Shown here piece after piece: positions 10,619-20,558 of a stretch of DNA of 64,000 bases (the stretch's first letter is position 1; every line of letters starts with the position of its first letter). The notes under the pieces were generated by a model. The model was not told the origin of the DNA. It did not search any database and was given only the letters and a program-made list of their open reading frames with translations. This DNA comes from an uncultured Haliea sp. (GTDB lineage Bacteria; Pseudomonadota; Gammaproteobacteria; Pseudomonadales; Halieaceae), in assembly GCA_913061145.1 (NCBI GenBank), contig CAJXUQ010000020.1, forward strand, positions 1-64,000, given 5' to 3'. The position numbers and the translations under genes are program-made.

Positions 10619-11769
10619 CCGGCACCCCCTTTACGTGGCGCGCGGGGCGCCGCCTTGGGCAATTCGTTGCCGATGCGCAGCACCAGCGCGAGCATGCAGC
10701 AGCAGATAATCAGGCTGGTGCCGCCATAGCTGACGAAAGGCAGGGTCAGGCCCTTGGTGGGCAAGAGGCCGGCACTCATGCCCATGTTCACAAAGGCCTG
10801 CCCGGAAAACACCAGGGCCACGCCGTAGCAGACGTAGGCGCCGAACAGCTGACCCGCAGCCTCGGCTTGCCGGGCGACCCACAGAATGCGGGCGATCAGC
10901 GCCGTGAAAAGGAGAATGAGGGCGAAGGCGCCGACAAATCCGGTCTCCTCGGCCCAGATGGAAAAGACAAAGTCCGTGTGCGCCTCGGGCAGGTAGAACA
11001 GCTTCTGCACACTGTTGCCGAGCCCCACGCCGAGCCACTCACCACGCCCGAACGCAATCAGGGACTGGATCAGCTGGAAGCCGCTGCCATAGGGGTCGGC
11101 CCAGGGGTCGGTGAACGAGGTGAGCCGCTGCATGCGATAGGGCGCGGCAAAGACCAGTGCACCCACGACGATGGGACTGGCGAGGACAATGGTCAGGAAG
11201 TGCGTGACCTTCATCCCGGCGAGGAACAGCATGCCGAACGACGTGGCCACCACAATCACCGTGGCACCGAAATCGGGCTCGGCGAGGAGCAGCAGGGCGA
11301 CCAGTGCCAACACGCCCATGGGCTTGAAGAACCCGCTCCACTGCTCACGGACCTCCCGCGCCTGGCGCACCAGGTAGCCCGCGAGGTACACCACCACGGT
11401 GAGTTTAGCGAACTCGGAGGGCTGGAAGGTGAACGGCCCCAGAGGCAACCAGCGCTGGGCGCCCTTCACTTCCTTGCCGATCCCCGGCAGCAGCACCAGC
11501 ACCAGAAAGCCAAGTCCGACCAACAGCCACATCCAACCCGTCCTCAGCCAGAAGCTGGAGGGAAAGCGGTACACCACTGCGGCGGCCGTGACGGCAATGA
11601 CGATATAGACCAAATGACGCCGGGTCAGCTGCCACGCGTCCTGGTAGTGCCAGTCCGCGTACTCGACTGAGGCGGAGCCGATGGCGACCAGGCCCACCAG
11701 CAGCAGTGACAGTGCGAGCAGGAACAGCGCGGGATCGACGGCGAAGTGCAGGGGCTGAGCCAATCTCAT
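10615..11769 (-). CDS. ftsW: Septal peptidoglycan polymerase FtsW (SEDS family)
   Basis: FtsW is a polytopic SEDS glycosyltransferase that polymerises lipid II at the septum together with FtsI. The 384-residue protein has about ten membrane segments and the family regions around LAEPDFGATVIV, AHTDFVFSIWAEETGFVG, and the C-terminal GLLPTKGLTLPFVSYGG stretch. It overlaps murD upstream and murG downstream by 4 bases each, which favours coupled translation. The cytoplasmic tail is basic (PKAAPRAPRKG). Confidence 0.97.
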   Translation of the reverse strand: MRLAQPLHFAVDPALFLLALSLLLVGLVAIGSASVEYADWHYQDAWQLTRRHLVYIVIAVTAAAVVYRFPSSFWLRTGWMWLLVGLGFLVLVLLPGIGKEVKGAQRWLPLGPFTFQPSEFAKLTVVVYLAGYLVRQAREVREQWSGFFKPMGVLALVALLLLAEPDFGATVIVVATSFGMLFLAGMKVTHFLTIVLASPIVVGALVFAAPYRMQRLTSFTDPWADPYGSGFQLIQSLIAFGRGEWLGVGLGNSVQKLFYLPEAHTDFVFSIWAEETGFVGAFALILLFTALIARILWVARQAEAAGQLFGAYVCYGVALVFSGQAFVNMGMSAGLLPTKGLTLPFVSYGGTSLIICCCMLALVLRIGNELPKAAPRAPRKGGAG

Positions 11770-13127
11770 GCGTCCACTCCTTCGCGCAATGCGGCGACCG
11801 CCTGCACAAAGGCGTCGCCACGCGCCGGATAGCCGCTGAACATGTCAAAGCTGGCACAGGCGGGTGAAAGCAGCACCACGTCGCCTGCCGCTGCGCAGGC
11901 CGCAGCACGGCGCACCGCGTCCGCCATGTCTGCGGCACGCTGTATCGGCAGCAGGTCACCCGCGGCATCCGCTATCTGCCCTGCGGCTTCGCCAATCAGG
12001 ATCAGGGCCTTGCCACTGGCCTGCAGCGGCTGGCGCAGCGGGCGGAAATCCTGGCCCTTGCCAACACCACCGGCAATCAGAATCACATTGCGTCCGGCGC
12101 CAAAACCGATGAGAGCCGCGCGCGTGGCGCCCACGTTCGTGCCCTTGGAGTCGTTGACGAAGCGCACGCCGCTGTGCTCTGCAACCAGCTGACAGCGATG
12201 GGGCAGACCTGAAAACGAGCGTGCCGCGGACTGCATCGCCGCCATGGGTAACCCCGCCGCATGACCCAGGGCCAGCGCCGCCAGCACATTACCGACATTG
12301 TGCCGCCCCTGAATGCCGAGCTCTTCCACGGTCAGCAAGGCATCGAATCCGAGGCAGAGCCACTCCTGACCGTCAATCTGGCGCAGGCCGAAGCCGTGAA
12401 GCTCCGGCTCCTTCAGGCGCCAGCTGGTCACGGCGGTTTCGGCACCGACCAGCGGCAACGTCAGCGGATCATCGCGATTGACCACGGCGTGCGCGCAGCC
12501 GCGAAAAATCCGGTGCTTGGCCTGGTGGTACTGCTGCAAACTGCCATGCCGGTCCAGATGGTCTGCAGACACATTCAGGACGGTCGCGACAGCGAGACCG
12601 AGGCTGGCCGCGCGTTCAAGCTGAAAGCTGGAGAGTTCCAATACATACAGTTCGCGCTCAGGTGCCAGCAGATCGAGGGCCGGCACACCGAGATTGCCGC
12701 CCACGCCAACATTGAGGCCCGCTGCCGCGGCCATTTCACCGAGCAGCGCAGTCACCGTCGACTTGGCGTTGGAGCCGGTGATACCCACTACCGGCGCCTC
12801 TGCGGCGCGCATGAACAGGTCGATGTCCCCGCACACGGTGGCGCCTGCCGCCAGTGCCCGCACCACGATGGGGTGGTCCAGTGCAATGCCCGGGCTGACC
12901 ACCCAGCTCCCGCCCTGCTCGATGACTGCGTCAGGTATGGCGCCGGCAAACACAGGCACATCCGGCATCTCGCGCTGCAGCATGGCCAGCTCGGGGGGCT
13001 GCTCACGGGTGTCGATCACCACGAAACGCCGGCCGCTGCGATGCAGGAAACGTGCGCAGGACAAGCCAGTCGCGCCGAGGCCGAAAACCACCTCGTCGCC
13101 GCTGCTTGCTATAAGACCCTGTGCCAT
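11766..13127 (-). CDS. murD: UDP-N-acetylmuramoyl-L-alanine--D-glutamate ligase MurD
   Basis: MurD adds D-glutamate to UDP-MurNAc-L-Ala. The 453-residue protein has an N-terminal nucleotide-sugar domain (VVFGLGATGLS), the Mur P-loop in the GITGSNAKST form at about 115-124, as in Pseudomonas MurD, and the C-terminal domain with the VNDSKGTNVGAT and SPACASFDMF segments. It starts 19 bases after mraY and overlaps ftsW by 4 bases. Confidence 0.97.
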   Translation of the reverse strand: MAQGLIASSGDEVVFGLGATGLSCARFLHRSGRRFVVIDTREQPPELAMLQREMPDVPVFAGAIPDAVIEQGGSWVVSPGIALDHPIVVRALAAGATVCGDIDLFMRAAEAPVVGITGSNAKSTVTALLGEMAAAAGLNVGVGGNLGVPALDLLAPERELYVLELSSFQLERAASLGLAVATVLNVSADHLDRHGSLQQYHQAKHRIFRGCAHAVVNRDDPLTLPLVGAETAVTSWRLKEPELHGFGLRQIDGQEWLCLGFDALLTVEELGIQGRHNVGNVLAALALGHAAGLPMAAMQSAARSFSGLPHRCQLVAEHSGVRFVNDSKGTNVGATRAALIGFGAGRNVILIAGGVGKGQDFRPLRQPLQASGKALILIGEAAGQIADAAGDLLPIQRAADMADAVRRAAACAAAGDVVLLSPACASFDMFSGYPARGDAFVQAVAALREGVDA

Positions 13128-13146
13128 TGACTCAGCTACTCCCCGC

Positions 13147-14229
13147 CTAACGCAGTTTCAACGTAGCCAGCCCGAACAGGACCAGCATGACGGTGATAAT
13201 CCAGAAGCGCACGATGACCCGCGGCTCAGGCCAACCCTTCAACTCGAAGTGATGGTGTATCGGGGCCATGCGGAAGATCCGCCGCCCGGTCAGCTTGAAG
13301 GACGCCACCTGCAGGATCACCGAGACGGTTTCCAGCACGAAGATGCCTCCCATAATGAAGAACACGATTTCATGCCGGGTGATCACGGCCACCGTGCCCA
13401 GTGCCGCGCCGAGGGCCAACGCGCCCACATCGCCCATGAACACCTGCGCCGGATAGGTGTTGAACCAGAGAAAACCCAGGCCGGCTCCAGCGATTGCGCC
13501 GCAGAACACGGCGAGTTCGCCGCTGCCCGCCACATAGGGAATATGCAGGTAGTCGGCGAAATTCACGTTACCCGTGAGGTAGGCAATGATGCCGAGCGCA
13601 GAGCCGACCATGACGGTGGGCAGTATCGCCAGGCCATCCAGCCCGTCAGTCAGGTTCACCGCGTTGCTGGCACCGACAATCACGAAGTACGTCAGCAGGA
13701 TAAACAGCGGCCCCATGCTCCAGGCAAAGTCCTTGAAAAACGGGATATAGAGTTCCGTGGTGACCGGGGTATCAAACGCAAGGTAGAGGTAGAGCGCCGC
13801 GGCGAGTCCTGCCAGTGACTGCCAGAAGTATTTCCAGCGTGCCGGCAGGCCGCGTGAATCCCGCTCTACCACCTTGCGGTAGTCGTCCACCCACCCGACC
13901 GCGCCGAACACTGCTGTCACGCCCAGAGCCACCCAGATGTAGGGATTGCGCAAGTCCGCCCACAGCAGGCTGCTAATGGCGATGGCGACGAGGATCAGGG
14001 CGCCGCCCATGGTCGGTGTACCAGATTTGCTGAGGTGCGATTGTGGCCCGTCACTGCGGACGGACTGCCCGACCTGGTAGAGGTTCAGGCGGCGGATCAT
14101 CGCCGGACCGACCAGCAGCGAAATCGCCAGCGCAGTTCCGGCCGCCAGGATGCTGCGCAGCGTGAGGTACTGGAACACCTGGAAACCGCCGGCGAAGTGG
14201 GTCAGATATTCTGCCAGGAATAACAGCAT
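13147..14229 (-). CDS. mraY: Phospho-N-acetylmuramoyl-pentapeptide transferase MraY
   Basis: MraY moves phospho-MurNAc-pentapeptide onto undecaprenyl phosphate to make lipid I in the inner membrane. The ATG at 14229, one base after the murF stop, gives exactly 360 residues like E. coli MraY; an in-frame upstream ATG lies within murF. There are about ten membrane segments, the DDYRK loop near residue 115, the catalytic [10 protein letters not shown] motif near 190, and the cytoplasmic [13 protein letters not shown] histidine segment near 325-337. Confidence 0.98.
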   Translation of the reverse strand: MLLFLAEYLTHFAGGFQVFQYLTLRSILAAGTALAISLLVGPAMIRRLNLYQVGQSVRSDGPQSHLSKSGTPTMGGALILVAIAISSLLWADLRNPYIWVALGVTAVFGAVGWVDDYRKVVERDSRGLPARWKYFWQSLAGLAAALYLYLAFDTPVTTELYIPFFKDFAWSMGPLFILLTYFVIVGASNAVNLTDGLDGLAILPTVMVGSALGIIAYLTGNVNFADYLHIPYVAGSGELAVFCGAIAGAGLGFLWFNTYPAQVFMGDVGALALGAALGTVAVITRHEIVFFIMGGIFVLETVSVILQVASFKLTGRRIFRMAPIHHHFELKGWPEPRVIVRFWIITVMLVLFGLATLKLR

Positions 14230-14230
14230 G

Positions 14231-15580
14231 TCAGTTCCCCGTCTCCCGCAAAGTCGCCAGCAGGCGCTCCATGGCAACGCCACGGGACCCCTTGATCAGT
14301 ACTGTGTCGTCCGGCCCCAGATCTTCACGCAGCGCCAGGGACGCGGCCTCGCAGTCGGCAAACCATTCGCCGCCCAGTTGCTCCACGGCGCCCAGCAGCG
14401 CCGGCCCGACCGCGACCATGCGGTCGATACCCCGCTCCCGCGCATAGGCCCAGACCTCGCGGTGCAATTGCTCACTGCCTGCGCCCAACTCGAGCATCGC
14501 GCCCAGCACCAGCGTGCGTCTTCCCGGGCAGGCCGCCAGCACGTCAATGGCGGCGCGCACCGAGCCGGGGTTCGCGTTGTAGCTGTCGTCGATCAGCACA
14601 GAGCCTCCACGACCGGCGACTCGCGCGCCGCGGCCCGGGACCGGAGCCACACCAGCGAGACCCGCGGTGATATCCGCCAGGCTGAGCTCACAGGCGAGAC
14701 CGACGGCGATGGCTGCGAGTGCGTTGGATACGTTGTGTCGACCCGGCAGTTGCAGGCGCACCGGAGCTTCTCCGGCGGGCGTGCTGACGACGAACGTCAC
14801 GCCCTGGGCGCCGCGCGACTGAATGCTGTGGGCGCTGATCGCTGCAGCCTGTTCGAGGCCGTAGTCCAGCACCGTGGCCCCCGCGGCACGCGTGCGCCAG
14901 CGCGTTGCCCAGGGCTGGTCGGCATTGACGATGGCGATACCCGCCCCTTCCAGACCCGCGTAAATTTCGCCCTTGGCCGACGCGACCCCCTCCAGACTGC
15001 CAAAGCCCTCCAGATGCGCCGGCATGGCATTCAGCAGAACAGCGATGTTCGGTCGCGCCAGCTCGCACAGCCAGGCCACATCGCCCTGCCGGCAGGCGCC
15101 CATCTCAATCACCGCAAACACATGCTCCGGCGCGAGTTGCAAAAGGGTCAGCGGCACGCCGATTTCGTTGTTCAGATTGCCTTGCGTCGCCAGCACCGGA
15201 CCGCGGCGGGACAACACGGCGGCAATCAGGTTCTTCGCCGTGGTTTTTCCAGCGCTGCCGGTAATGGCAATCAGCGGGGCGGAGAAGAGTGACCGGTTGA
15301 ACGCTCCCAGCTGCCCCAGCGCGCGCTGCGTATCAGCGACCTGAAGCAGAGCCAGCGGTGTGTCGACATCGCGGCTGACCACCGCCGCCACCGCACCGGC
15401 TTCCGCGACAGCCTGGAGAAAGTCGTGACCATCGAAGCGTTCACCCTGCAACGCCACAAACAGATCCCCCGGCGCCACCCTGCGACTGTCGGTGGTGACA
15501 CCGGTAATGCTCAGGTCAGCGCCCCGTAAGCGCGCCTGCAATGGGACACTCAATTCGCTGAGGCGGAGGTTGCGCATCAT
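14231..15580 (-). CDS. murF: UDP-MurNAc-tripeptide--D-alanyl-D-alanine ligase MurF
   Basis: MurF adds the D-Ala-D-Ala dipeptide made by Ddl, completing the pentapeptide precursor. The start at 15580 forms an ATGA overlap with the murE stop and gives 449 residues; the open frame extends upstream into murE but that extension has no family similarity. The substrate domain carries [15 protein letters not shown], and the Mur P-loop TGSAGKTT is at 107-114. The C-terminal domain contains [10 protein letters not shown]. Start codons are doubled (ATGATG), so the second Met is equally possible. Confidence 0.97.
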   Translation of the reverse strand: MMRNLRLSELSVPLQARLRGADLSITGVTTDSRRVAPGDLFVALQGERFDGHDFLQAVAEAGAVAAVVSRDVDTPLALLQVADTQRALGQLGAFNRSLFSAPLIAITGSAGKTTAKNLIAAVLSRRGPVLATQGNLNNEIGVPLTLLQLAPEHVFAVIEMGACRQGDVAWLCELARPNIAVLLNAMPAHLEGFGSLEGVASAKGEIYAGLEGAGIAIVNADQPWATRWRTRAAGATVLDYGLEQAAAISAHSIQSRGAQGVTFVVSTPAGEAPVRLQLPGRHNVSNALAAIAVGLACELSLADITAGLAGVAPVPGRGARVAGRGGSVLIDDSYNANPGSVRAAIDVLAACPGRRTLVLGAMLELGAGSEQLHREVWAYARERGIDRMVAVGPALLGAVEQLGGEWFADCEAASLALREDLGPDDTVLIKGSRGVAMERLLATLRETGN

Positions 15581-17061
15581 GACACCGCCCTCTGCTGCAG
15601 GGCCCAGGCGGCACTGTCGACATCGCTGAAGGCAAGACGCTGATGCCCGATAATCTGGTAGGTTTCGTGCCCCTTGCCGGCGATCAGCACGCAATCGCCA
15701 GGCTGCGCCTCGGAAATTGCCAGGGCAATCGCCGCGCCGCGGTCGACCTCCAACTGCACCCGGCCCTGACAGCCCCGCTGGATATCATCCAGAATTGCCC
15801 GGGGGTCCTCGCTGCGTGGGTTATCCGACGTCAGCACCACCTGGTCCGCCGCCGTACTCGCCACCCGACCCATCACGGCACGTTTACCGGGATCGCGGTC
15901 TCCGCCGCAGCCGAACACCACAATCAGGCGACCCTCAACCTGTGGCCGCAAGGCCTGCAGAGCCTTCTCCAGGGCATCGGGCGTGTGGGCGTAGTCGACG
16001 ATCACCTGCAGGCCCAGGGTGTTGGGCACGCTCTGCATGCGTCCGGGCACAGCGTGCAGACCCGCTGCGGCAGCCAGCACCGCGGGGAGCTCACCGCCGA
16101 GCAGGACCGCACAGGTAATCGCCGCCAGCGCGTTGGAGAGGTTGAATACCCCCGGCAATGGCAGTTCCAGCTCGCCACTGCCCCAGGGTGTCTGCAGCTG
16201 CGCACGCACGCCACCCGGAAAAGGTTCTGTCTGCCGGGCGCAGACATCTGCCGGCCCACCACTGCTGGAAAAGGTCACCGCCTCTACACCCGCAGGCAGC
16301 GCGGCCAGCATCTGCGCGCTGAAAGGATCGTCAGCATTAACCACCGCAAAGCGCAGGCCTGCCTGGGAAAACAGACGCTGCTTGCTGCGCGCGTAGGCCT
16401 GCATGCTGCCATGGTAGTCAAGATGGTCTCGCGAGAGATTGGTAAATACCGCCACATCAAAGCGCGTGCCCTGCACCCTGCCCTGATCCAGTGCGTGGGA
16501 CGACACCTCCATGCACACAGCATCGACACCCTCGGTACGCCAGGCTGCCAGCTGTTGCTGCAGCGACACCGCATCCGGCGTTGTGTTGACCGCTTCCGTG
16601 GCCGTGTCGTCGAGCACCGCTCCGAGCGTACCAATGACGCCACAGCGATAGCCTGCGGCGCGCAGCAATTGCGCCACCAGTCGGCTGGTGGTGGTCTTGC
16701 CATTGGTGCCGGTGACACCCACCATCATCATCCCGCCACTGGGATCACCATAAAAGCGCGCGGCAATCTCGCCCACCGACTGTGCCAATTCCGCCTGCTC
16801 CAGCAGAGGCACGTGGAGGGCGTCTACATAACCGGCCACCGGCGGCTCCGCCAGCACGGCGACCGCGCCGCGGGCGACCGCCTGCTCGATGAACTGGCGG
16901 CCGTCGTGCGCCGCTCCGGGCAGGGCGAGAAACAGGTCGCCCGCCGCCACACGACGGCTGTCGAGCTGCACGCCGGTGACCTGCACATCCGCCCAGGCGC
17001 CGGCCCTTGGGCCCAGCAGGTCAGCCAGGGATACAGCGATTTGCGGCGCAGCCAGGCTCAT
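15577..17061 (-). CDS. murE: UDP-MurNAc-L-Ala-D-Glu--2,6-diaminopimelate ligase MurE
   Basis: MurE adds the third residue of the stem peptide. The 494-residue protein has the P-loop TGTNGKTT at 117-124 and the motif DNPRSEDP near residue 410, the signature of meso-diaminopimelate rather than lysine specificity, which indicates Gram-negative type peptidoglycan. It overlaps ftsI by 4 bases upstream and murF downstream by 4. Confidence 0.98.
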   Translation of the reverse strand: MSLAAPQIAVSLADLLGPRAGAWADVQVTGVQLDSRRVAAGDLFLALPGAAHDGRQFIEQAVARGAVAVLAEPPVAGYVDALHVPLLEQAELAQSVGEIAARFYGDPSGGMMMVGVTGTNGKTTTSRLVAQLLRAAGYRCGVIGTLGAVLDDTATEAVNTTPDAVSLQQQLAAWRTEGVDAVCMEVSSHALDQGRVQGTRFDVAVFTNLSRDHLDYHGSMQAYARSKQRLFSQAGLRFAVVNADDPFSAQMLAALPAGVEAVTFSSSGGPADVCARQTEPFPGGVRAQLQTPWGSGELELPLPGVFNLSNALAAITCAVLLGGELPAVLAAAAGLHAVPGRMQSVPNTLGLQVIVDYAHTPDALEKALQALRPQVEGRLIVVFGCGGDRDPGKRAVMGRVASTAADQVVLTSDNPRSEDPRAILDDIQRGCQGRVQLEVDRGAAIALAISEAQPGDCVLIAGKGHETYQIIGHQRLAFSDVDSAAWALQQRAVS

Positions 17062-18785
17062 CCCGACACCCCCGGGGCGTGCGCCGCAACGGCCAGCACG
17101 GCTTCAGTGTCATCCGGCGGCAGGTTGAGCAGGCGCAGGGTGCCCTGCGCGACCCGCGCAAACACCGGGGCCGCAGCGGCGCCACCGCCATAGGCCTCAC
17201 CCTGCGGTTCGTTGATCACCACCACGGTGACGAAACGAGGATCCGCGGTGGGCGCTATACCGGCAAAAAAGGCAATGTACTTGTTATCCTGATAGCCACC
17301 GGGACCAACCTTGTGCACCGTGCCGGTCTTGCCGCCCACCGCATACCCCGGCACCCGCGCGCGCCGCGCGGTGCCGTGTTCTTCGGTGACCCGTTGCAGC
17401 ACCGCGAGCACCTCACGCGCGATATCCACGTCCACGACGCGGGTTCCCTCGGGCTCGCGCTCGTCGGCAGCAAGCAGCGATACGGGCGGCATCACACCGT
17501 CATTGGCGAAGGCGGTGTAGGCGTGCGCCAGTTGCAGAGGCGTGGCCGTCAGCCCGTAGCCGAATGCCAGCGTGACTTTCTCGATGTCACTCCAGCGGCT
17601 GCGGTTGGGCAGCTGACCGGCGCTCTCTCCCGGGAACCCGGTGCCCAGCGCCGCGCCGAAACCGAAGCGACGAAACACATCCCGAATCGGCTCGTGACCG
17701 ATATCCAGCGCGATTTTGGTCACGCCCACCTGGCTGGACTTTTCGATAATCCGAGAAACCGATATTTCACCGTAGTTGCGTGGATCAGGCAGCGTCTTGC
17801 GGCCCACGCGAATGCGTCCCGGTGAGGTATCAATCATGGTCTCGCTTGAAAAACGACCGCTTTCCAGTGCCGCGACCAGGGTGAAGGTTTTCATGGTCGA
17901 GCCGGGCTCGAACATATCAGTGATGGCCCGATTGCGGGTCTGGTCGGGACTGATGCCGCGGCGGCCATTGGGGTTGTAAACGGGGTGGTTCACCATGGCC
18001 AGCACCTCACCGGTGCGGCTATCCAGGGTCACAATGCTGCCGGAGCTGGCCCCGGTCACCGCCATGGCGCGCTGCAGCTCCTGGTGATGCAGGTACTGCA
18101 GGCGCAGGTCGATACTCAACCGCAGGTCCTTGCCGGAACGCGCCGGCTCCAGCACACCGATGTCGCGCACCACATCGCCGCGCAGATCCTTGATGTACTG
18201 CTTCTTGCCCGGGGTGCCCTTGAGCCAGTCGTCGTACGCCAGCTCCAGCCCGGCGATACCGCGCCCGTCCAGGTTGGTGAACCCCACCAGGTGACCCGCC
18301 ACCTCACCGGCCGGATAGTAGCGCTGGTATTCACGCCGACCCGACACGCCGGGCAGCTTCAGCGCCAGCACTTCGCGTGCCTCGGCAGGCACCATATGCC
18401 GCCGCAGGTACATGAATGAACGGCCGGAAAAGCGCTCAAGGCGCGCCTGCAGGTCGGGCAGCGGCATATCCAGCGCGGTGGCCAGCGGTGAGAGATCCTC
18501 GACAGCAGCCAGCAAACGGGGGTCCGCAACCAGGGAGATGACCGGCGTACTGACCGCAAGCGGCTCGCCGCGACGGTCCGAAATGACACCGCGGTAGGCG
18601 GGAATTTCAGCATTGCGCATGGAACGGCTTTCGCCCTGGTCCTGTAGGAAGCTGCGCCCATGCTCGATATCCAGCACCTGCAGTGACAGCACCCTGCCCA
18701 CCAGCAATGCGAGCATCGCCAGCAGTGCAATCGCGACCAGGTAGAAGCGCCAGGGCGCGACGGCGGGCGCGCGGGAGCGGGTCAT
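17058..18785 (-). CDS. ftsI: Septal transpeptidase FtsI (PBP3), with a variant SXN motif
   Basis: FtsI is the class B penicillin-binding protein that cross-links septal peptidoglycan with FtsW. The ATG at 18785 overlaps the ftsL stop (ATGA) and gives 575 residues, like Pseudomonas PBP3; the upstream open frame runs through ftsL and is not used. There is a single N-terminal membrane anchor at about 14-36, a pedestal domain, and the transpeptidase domain. Catalytic Ser296 and Lys299 lie in STMK and the KTG motif is at 486-488. The middle motif, normally Ser-X-Asn, reads Ser350-Ser351-Gln352 (codon CAG); all surrounding residues fit the family, so I treat it as real and probably functional. Confidence 0.97.
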   Translation of the reverse strand: MTRSRAPAVAPWRFYLVAIALLAMLALLVGRVLSLQVLDIEHGRSFLQDQGESRSMRNAEIPAYRGVISDRRGEPLAVSTPVISLVADPRLLAAVEDLSPLATALDMPLPDLQARLERFSGRSFMYLRRHMVPAEAREVLALKLPGVSGRREYQRYYPAGEVAGHLVGFTNLDGRGIAGLELAYDDWLKGTPGKKQYIKDLRGDVVRDIGVLEPARSGKDLRLSIDLRLQYLHHQELQRAMAVTGASSGSIVTLDSRTGEVLAMVNHPVYNPNGRRGISPDQTRNRAITDMFEPGSTMKTFTLVAALESGRFSSETMIDTSPGRIRVGRKTLPDPRNYGEISVSRIIEKSSQVGVTKIALDIGHEPIRDVFRRFGFGAALGTGFPGESAGQLPNRSRWSDIEKVTLAFGYGLTATPLQLAHAYTAFANDGVMPPVSLLAADEREPEGTRVVDVDIAREVLAVLQRVTEEHGTARRARVPGYAVGGKTGTVHKVGPGGYQDNKYIAFFAGIAPTADPRFVTVVVINEPQGEAYGGGAAAAPVFARVAQGTLRLLNLPPDDTEAVLAVAAHAPGVSG

Positions 18786-19099
18786 GGCCGCACCACCTTG
18801 AGGCCTTCCAGCACGGGCGCCTGCATATTCAGTTCGCGGGTGGCAACGCGCTCGACGCGGTAATGAGAGGCCCAGGTGCTCTGCTCCAGCAACAGGCGGC
18901 CATAGTCTTCCTGCAGGTACCACTGGTCCGCCTCCAGCTGCTGCAGCACGGCATACAGTCGACGGCAGTCGTGGGAGCTGTGGATAACGCCAAAAGCCGA
19001 GCCCAGCACCAGCGCCAGCAGGGTGCCAAACAGCGCGAGGGATTGCAGGCTGACACTGTGCTCAGGGGCGGTAACTGCAGATGTCGCGCGGGCCGCCAT
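18782..19099 (-). CDS. ftsL: Cell division protein FtsL
   Basis: FtsL is a small bitopic protein that forms the FtsQLB complex and activates FtsWI. From the ATG at 19099 (one base after the rsmH stop region) it has 105 residues: a short cytoplasmic N terminus, one membrane helix at about 18-38, and a periplasmic coiled coil (LYAVLQQLEADQWYLQEDYG). The open frame upstream of this ATG lies inside rsmH and lacks similarity. Assignment rests on size, topology and position between rsmH and ftsI, since sequence conservation in this family is low. Confidence 0.93.
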   Translation of the reverse strand: MAARATSAVTAPEHSVSLQSLALFGTLLALVLGSAFGVIHSSHDCRRLYAVLQQLEADQWYLQEDYGRLLLEQSTWASHYRVERVATRELNMQAPVLEGLKVVRP

Positions 19100-19100
19100 A

Positions 19101-20027
19101 TCAGCTGATCTTCTCGGCAACACGCATGATGGCACTCCGCGCGCGGGGATTTGCGGTGACCTCCCCGGGGCCTGCCCGCAGGGATTTGCCCACCAAGCGC
19201 ATCTGCCGGTTAAGTGCGCTGTCGCGTACCGGGACACCTGCTGGCAAGGCATCACCGCGCGCCATATCGCGCATATAGCGCTTTACCAACCTGTCTTCCA
19301 ATGAGTGGAAGCTGATCACCACCAGGCGGCCGCCCACTTTGAGCAGGCCCAGGGTCGCCGCCAGCAATGCAGCCAGATCATCCAGCTCGCGGTTGATGAA
19401 GATGCGAATACCCTGGAACGCGCGCGTCGCCGGATGCTTGTGCTTCTCCCAGCGCGGATTGGCCTCACTGACGATTTTGGCCAGACGACCGGTGGTGACG
19501 ATGGGGGCCTCCGCACGGGCGGAGACAATAGCCCCCGCAATACGGCGCGCAAAACGCTCTTCACCGTATTCTTTCAGCACCGTGGCGATATCCTGCTCGG
19601 TGGCGCGCGCCAGCCACTGGGCCGCCGTCTCACCACTGCTGGTGTCCATACGCATGTCCAGCGGACCATCGTGCTGAAAACTGAAACCGCGCTCGCTGTC
19701 GTCCAGCTGCGGGCTGGAAACACCCAGATCAAGCAGAATGCCGTCCAGGCCGGTGATACCGCGGGAAGCCAGTTCGGTGGGCAGCTCAGCAAAAGAACCG
19801 TGGAAGAAACTGAAACGGGAATCTGTGGCGCTCAGTTGGGCGGCGACGGCAGCCGCGGCAGGGTCCTTGTCCACCCCCAGCAGATGTCCGTGCGAAGAGA
19901 GCCGCTGCAGGACTGCCCGACTGTGGCCACCGCGCCCAAAGGTGCCATCGACGTAGGTACCATCGCTTGTCGTCACCAGAGCTTCCACCGCCTCTCGTAA
20001 CAAAACTGTCTGATGCATGCCGCTCAC
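19101..20027 (-). CDS. rsmH: 16S rRNA (cytosine-1402-N4)-methyltransferase RsmH
   Basis: RsmH (MraW) N4-methylates C1402 in the decoding centre; RsmI, encoded about 1 kb upstream, adds the 2'-O-methyl on the same base. The 308-residue protein carries the SAM-binding motif [15 protein letters not shown] near residues 26-40 and the [11 protein letters not shown] and [11 protein letters not shown] segments typical of the family. The frame starts immediately after the mraZ stop; a Met three codons in is the alternative. Confidence 0.97.
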   Translation of the reverse strand: MSGMHQTVLLREAVEALVTTSDGTYVDGTFGRGGHSRAVLQRLSSHGHLLGVDKDPAAAAVAAQLSATDSRFSFFHGSFAELPTELASRGITGLDGILLDLGVSSPQLDDSERGFSFQHDGPLDMRMDTSSGETAAQWLARATEQDIATVLKEYGEERFARRIAGAIVSARAEAPIVTTGRLAKIVSEANPRWEKHKHPATRAFQGIRIFINRELDDLAALLAATLGLLKVGGRLVVISFHSLEDRLVKRYMRDMARGDALPAGVPVRDSALNRQMRLVGKSLRAGPGEVTANPRARSAIMRVAEKIS

Positions 20028-20483
20028 CTACAGGGTCAGAGACATTAATTCGTCGGGCAACTCCGCGTCGGCGCCGGACTCGAGCAGCGCCTGTTCGCGC
20101 TCCGCCAGCCACAGCTCCTCCGCCCACAGCTCCAGCTTGTTGCCCTGACCCACCAGCACCAGCTTCTTGTCCAGCTGGGCATAATCCCGCAGGGGCTGGG
20201 GCAACAGGCAACGACCATTGCTGTCCATCTCTACATCTGTGGCATAGCCCAGCACCAGGCGCTGGAACCGCTTCACCGCAGGCTTGAGGGCAGGCAATGA
20301 CTGGATGTGCTTTTCGATACGCTCCCAATCGGGAAGCGGGTAGATCACGAGACACTTCACCTGGGTATCGATGGTGATCACGATCTGGCCATCGCAGAGG
20401 GCACGCAACGGCTCGCGCTGGCGCGCTGGCATGGCCAGTCGCCCCTTGGCGTCCATATTGATGTGCTGCACCCCACGAAACAC
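20028..20483 (-). CDS. mraZ: Transcriptional regulator MraZ
   Basis: MraZ is a ring-forming, AbrB-like DNA-binding protein that represses its own dcw operon promoter. The 151-residue protein has two SpoVT-AbrB repeats, the first with the DAKGRLAMPARQRE motif and the second with DSNGRCLLPQPLRDYA, each giving the conserved D-x-x-G-R signature. The start codon is GTG at 20483, preceded by GGGGGAA about 8 bases upstream. It is the first gene of the cluster, and four repeats matching the MraZ recognition pattern lie in its leader. Confidence 0.97.
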   Translation of the reverse strand: MFRGVQHINMDAKGRLAMPARQREPLRALCDGQIVITIDTQVKCLVIYPLPDWERIEKHIQSLPALKPAVKRFQRLVLGYATDVEMDSNGRCLLPQPLRDYAQLDKKLVLVGQGNKLELWAEELWLAEREQALLESGADAELPDELMSLTL

Positions 20484-20514
20484 GTCAGTTTCCCCCGCTT
20501 ATCCGGCCCTTAAA

Positions 20515-20549
20515 AACCACAAAAAGCCAGATATATCCACTTCTTCCCA
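20515..20549 (-). promoter_or_regulatory. Four MraZ-type boxes with exact 10 bp spacing
   Basis: On the minus strand the leader reads TGGGA, TGGAT, TGGCT and TGGTT, each separated by 5 bases. The plus-strand positions are 20545-20549, 20535-20539, 20525-20529 and 20515-20519. This matches the known MraZ operator pattern of direct TGG(N) repeats with a helical 10 bp period. The first box starts about 3 bases after the predicted transcription start, a position that would block promoter escape. Confidence 0.75.
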
Positions 20550-20558
20550 CTTTTCGAC

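Noticed and set aside
9901-11670. 589-codon plus-strand open frame over murG and ftsW
   Set aside because: It is a shadow of two well-conserved genes, composed of Pro/Arg/His-rich low-complexity sequence.
15643-17193. 516-codon plus-strand open frame over murE
   Set aside because: It is antisense to MurE with full Mur motifs and shows no recognisable domain.
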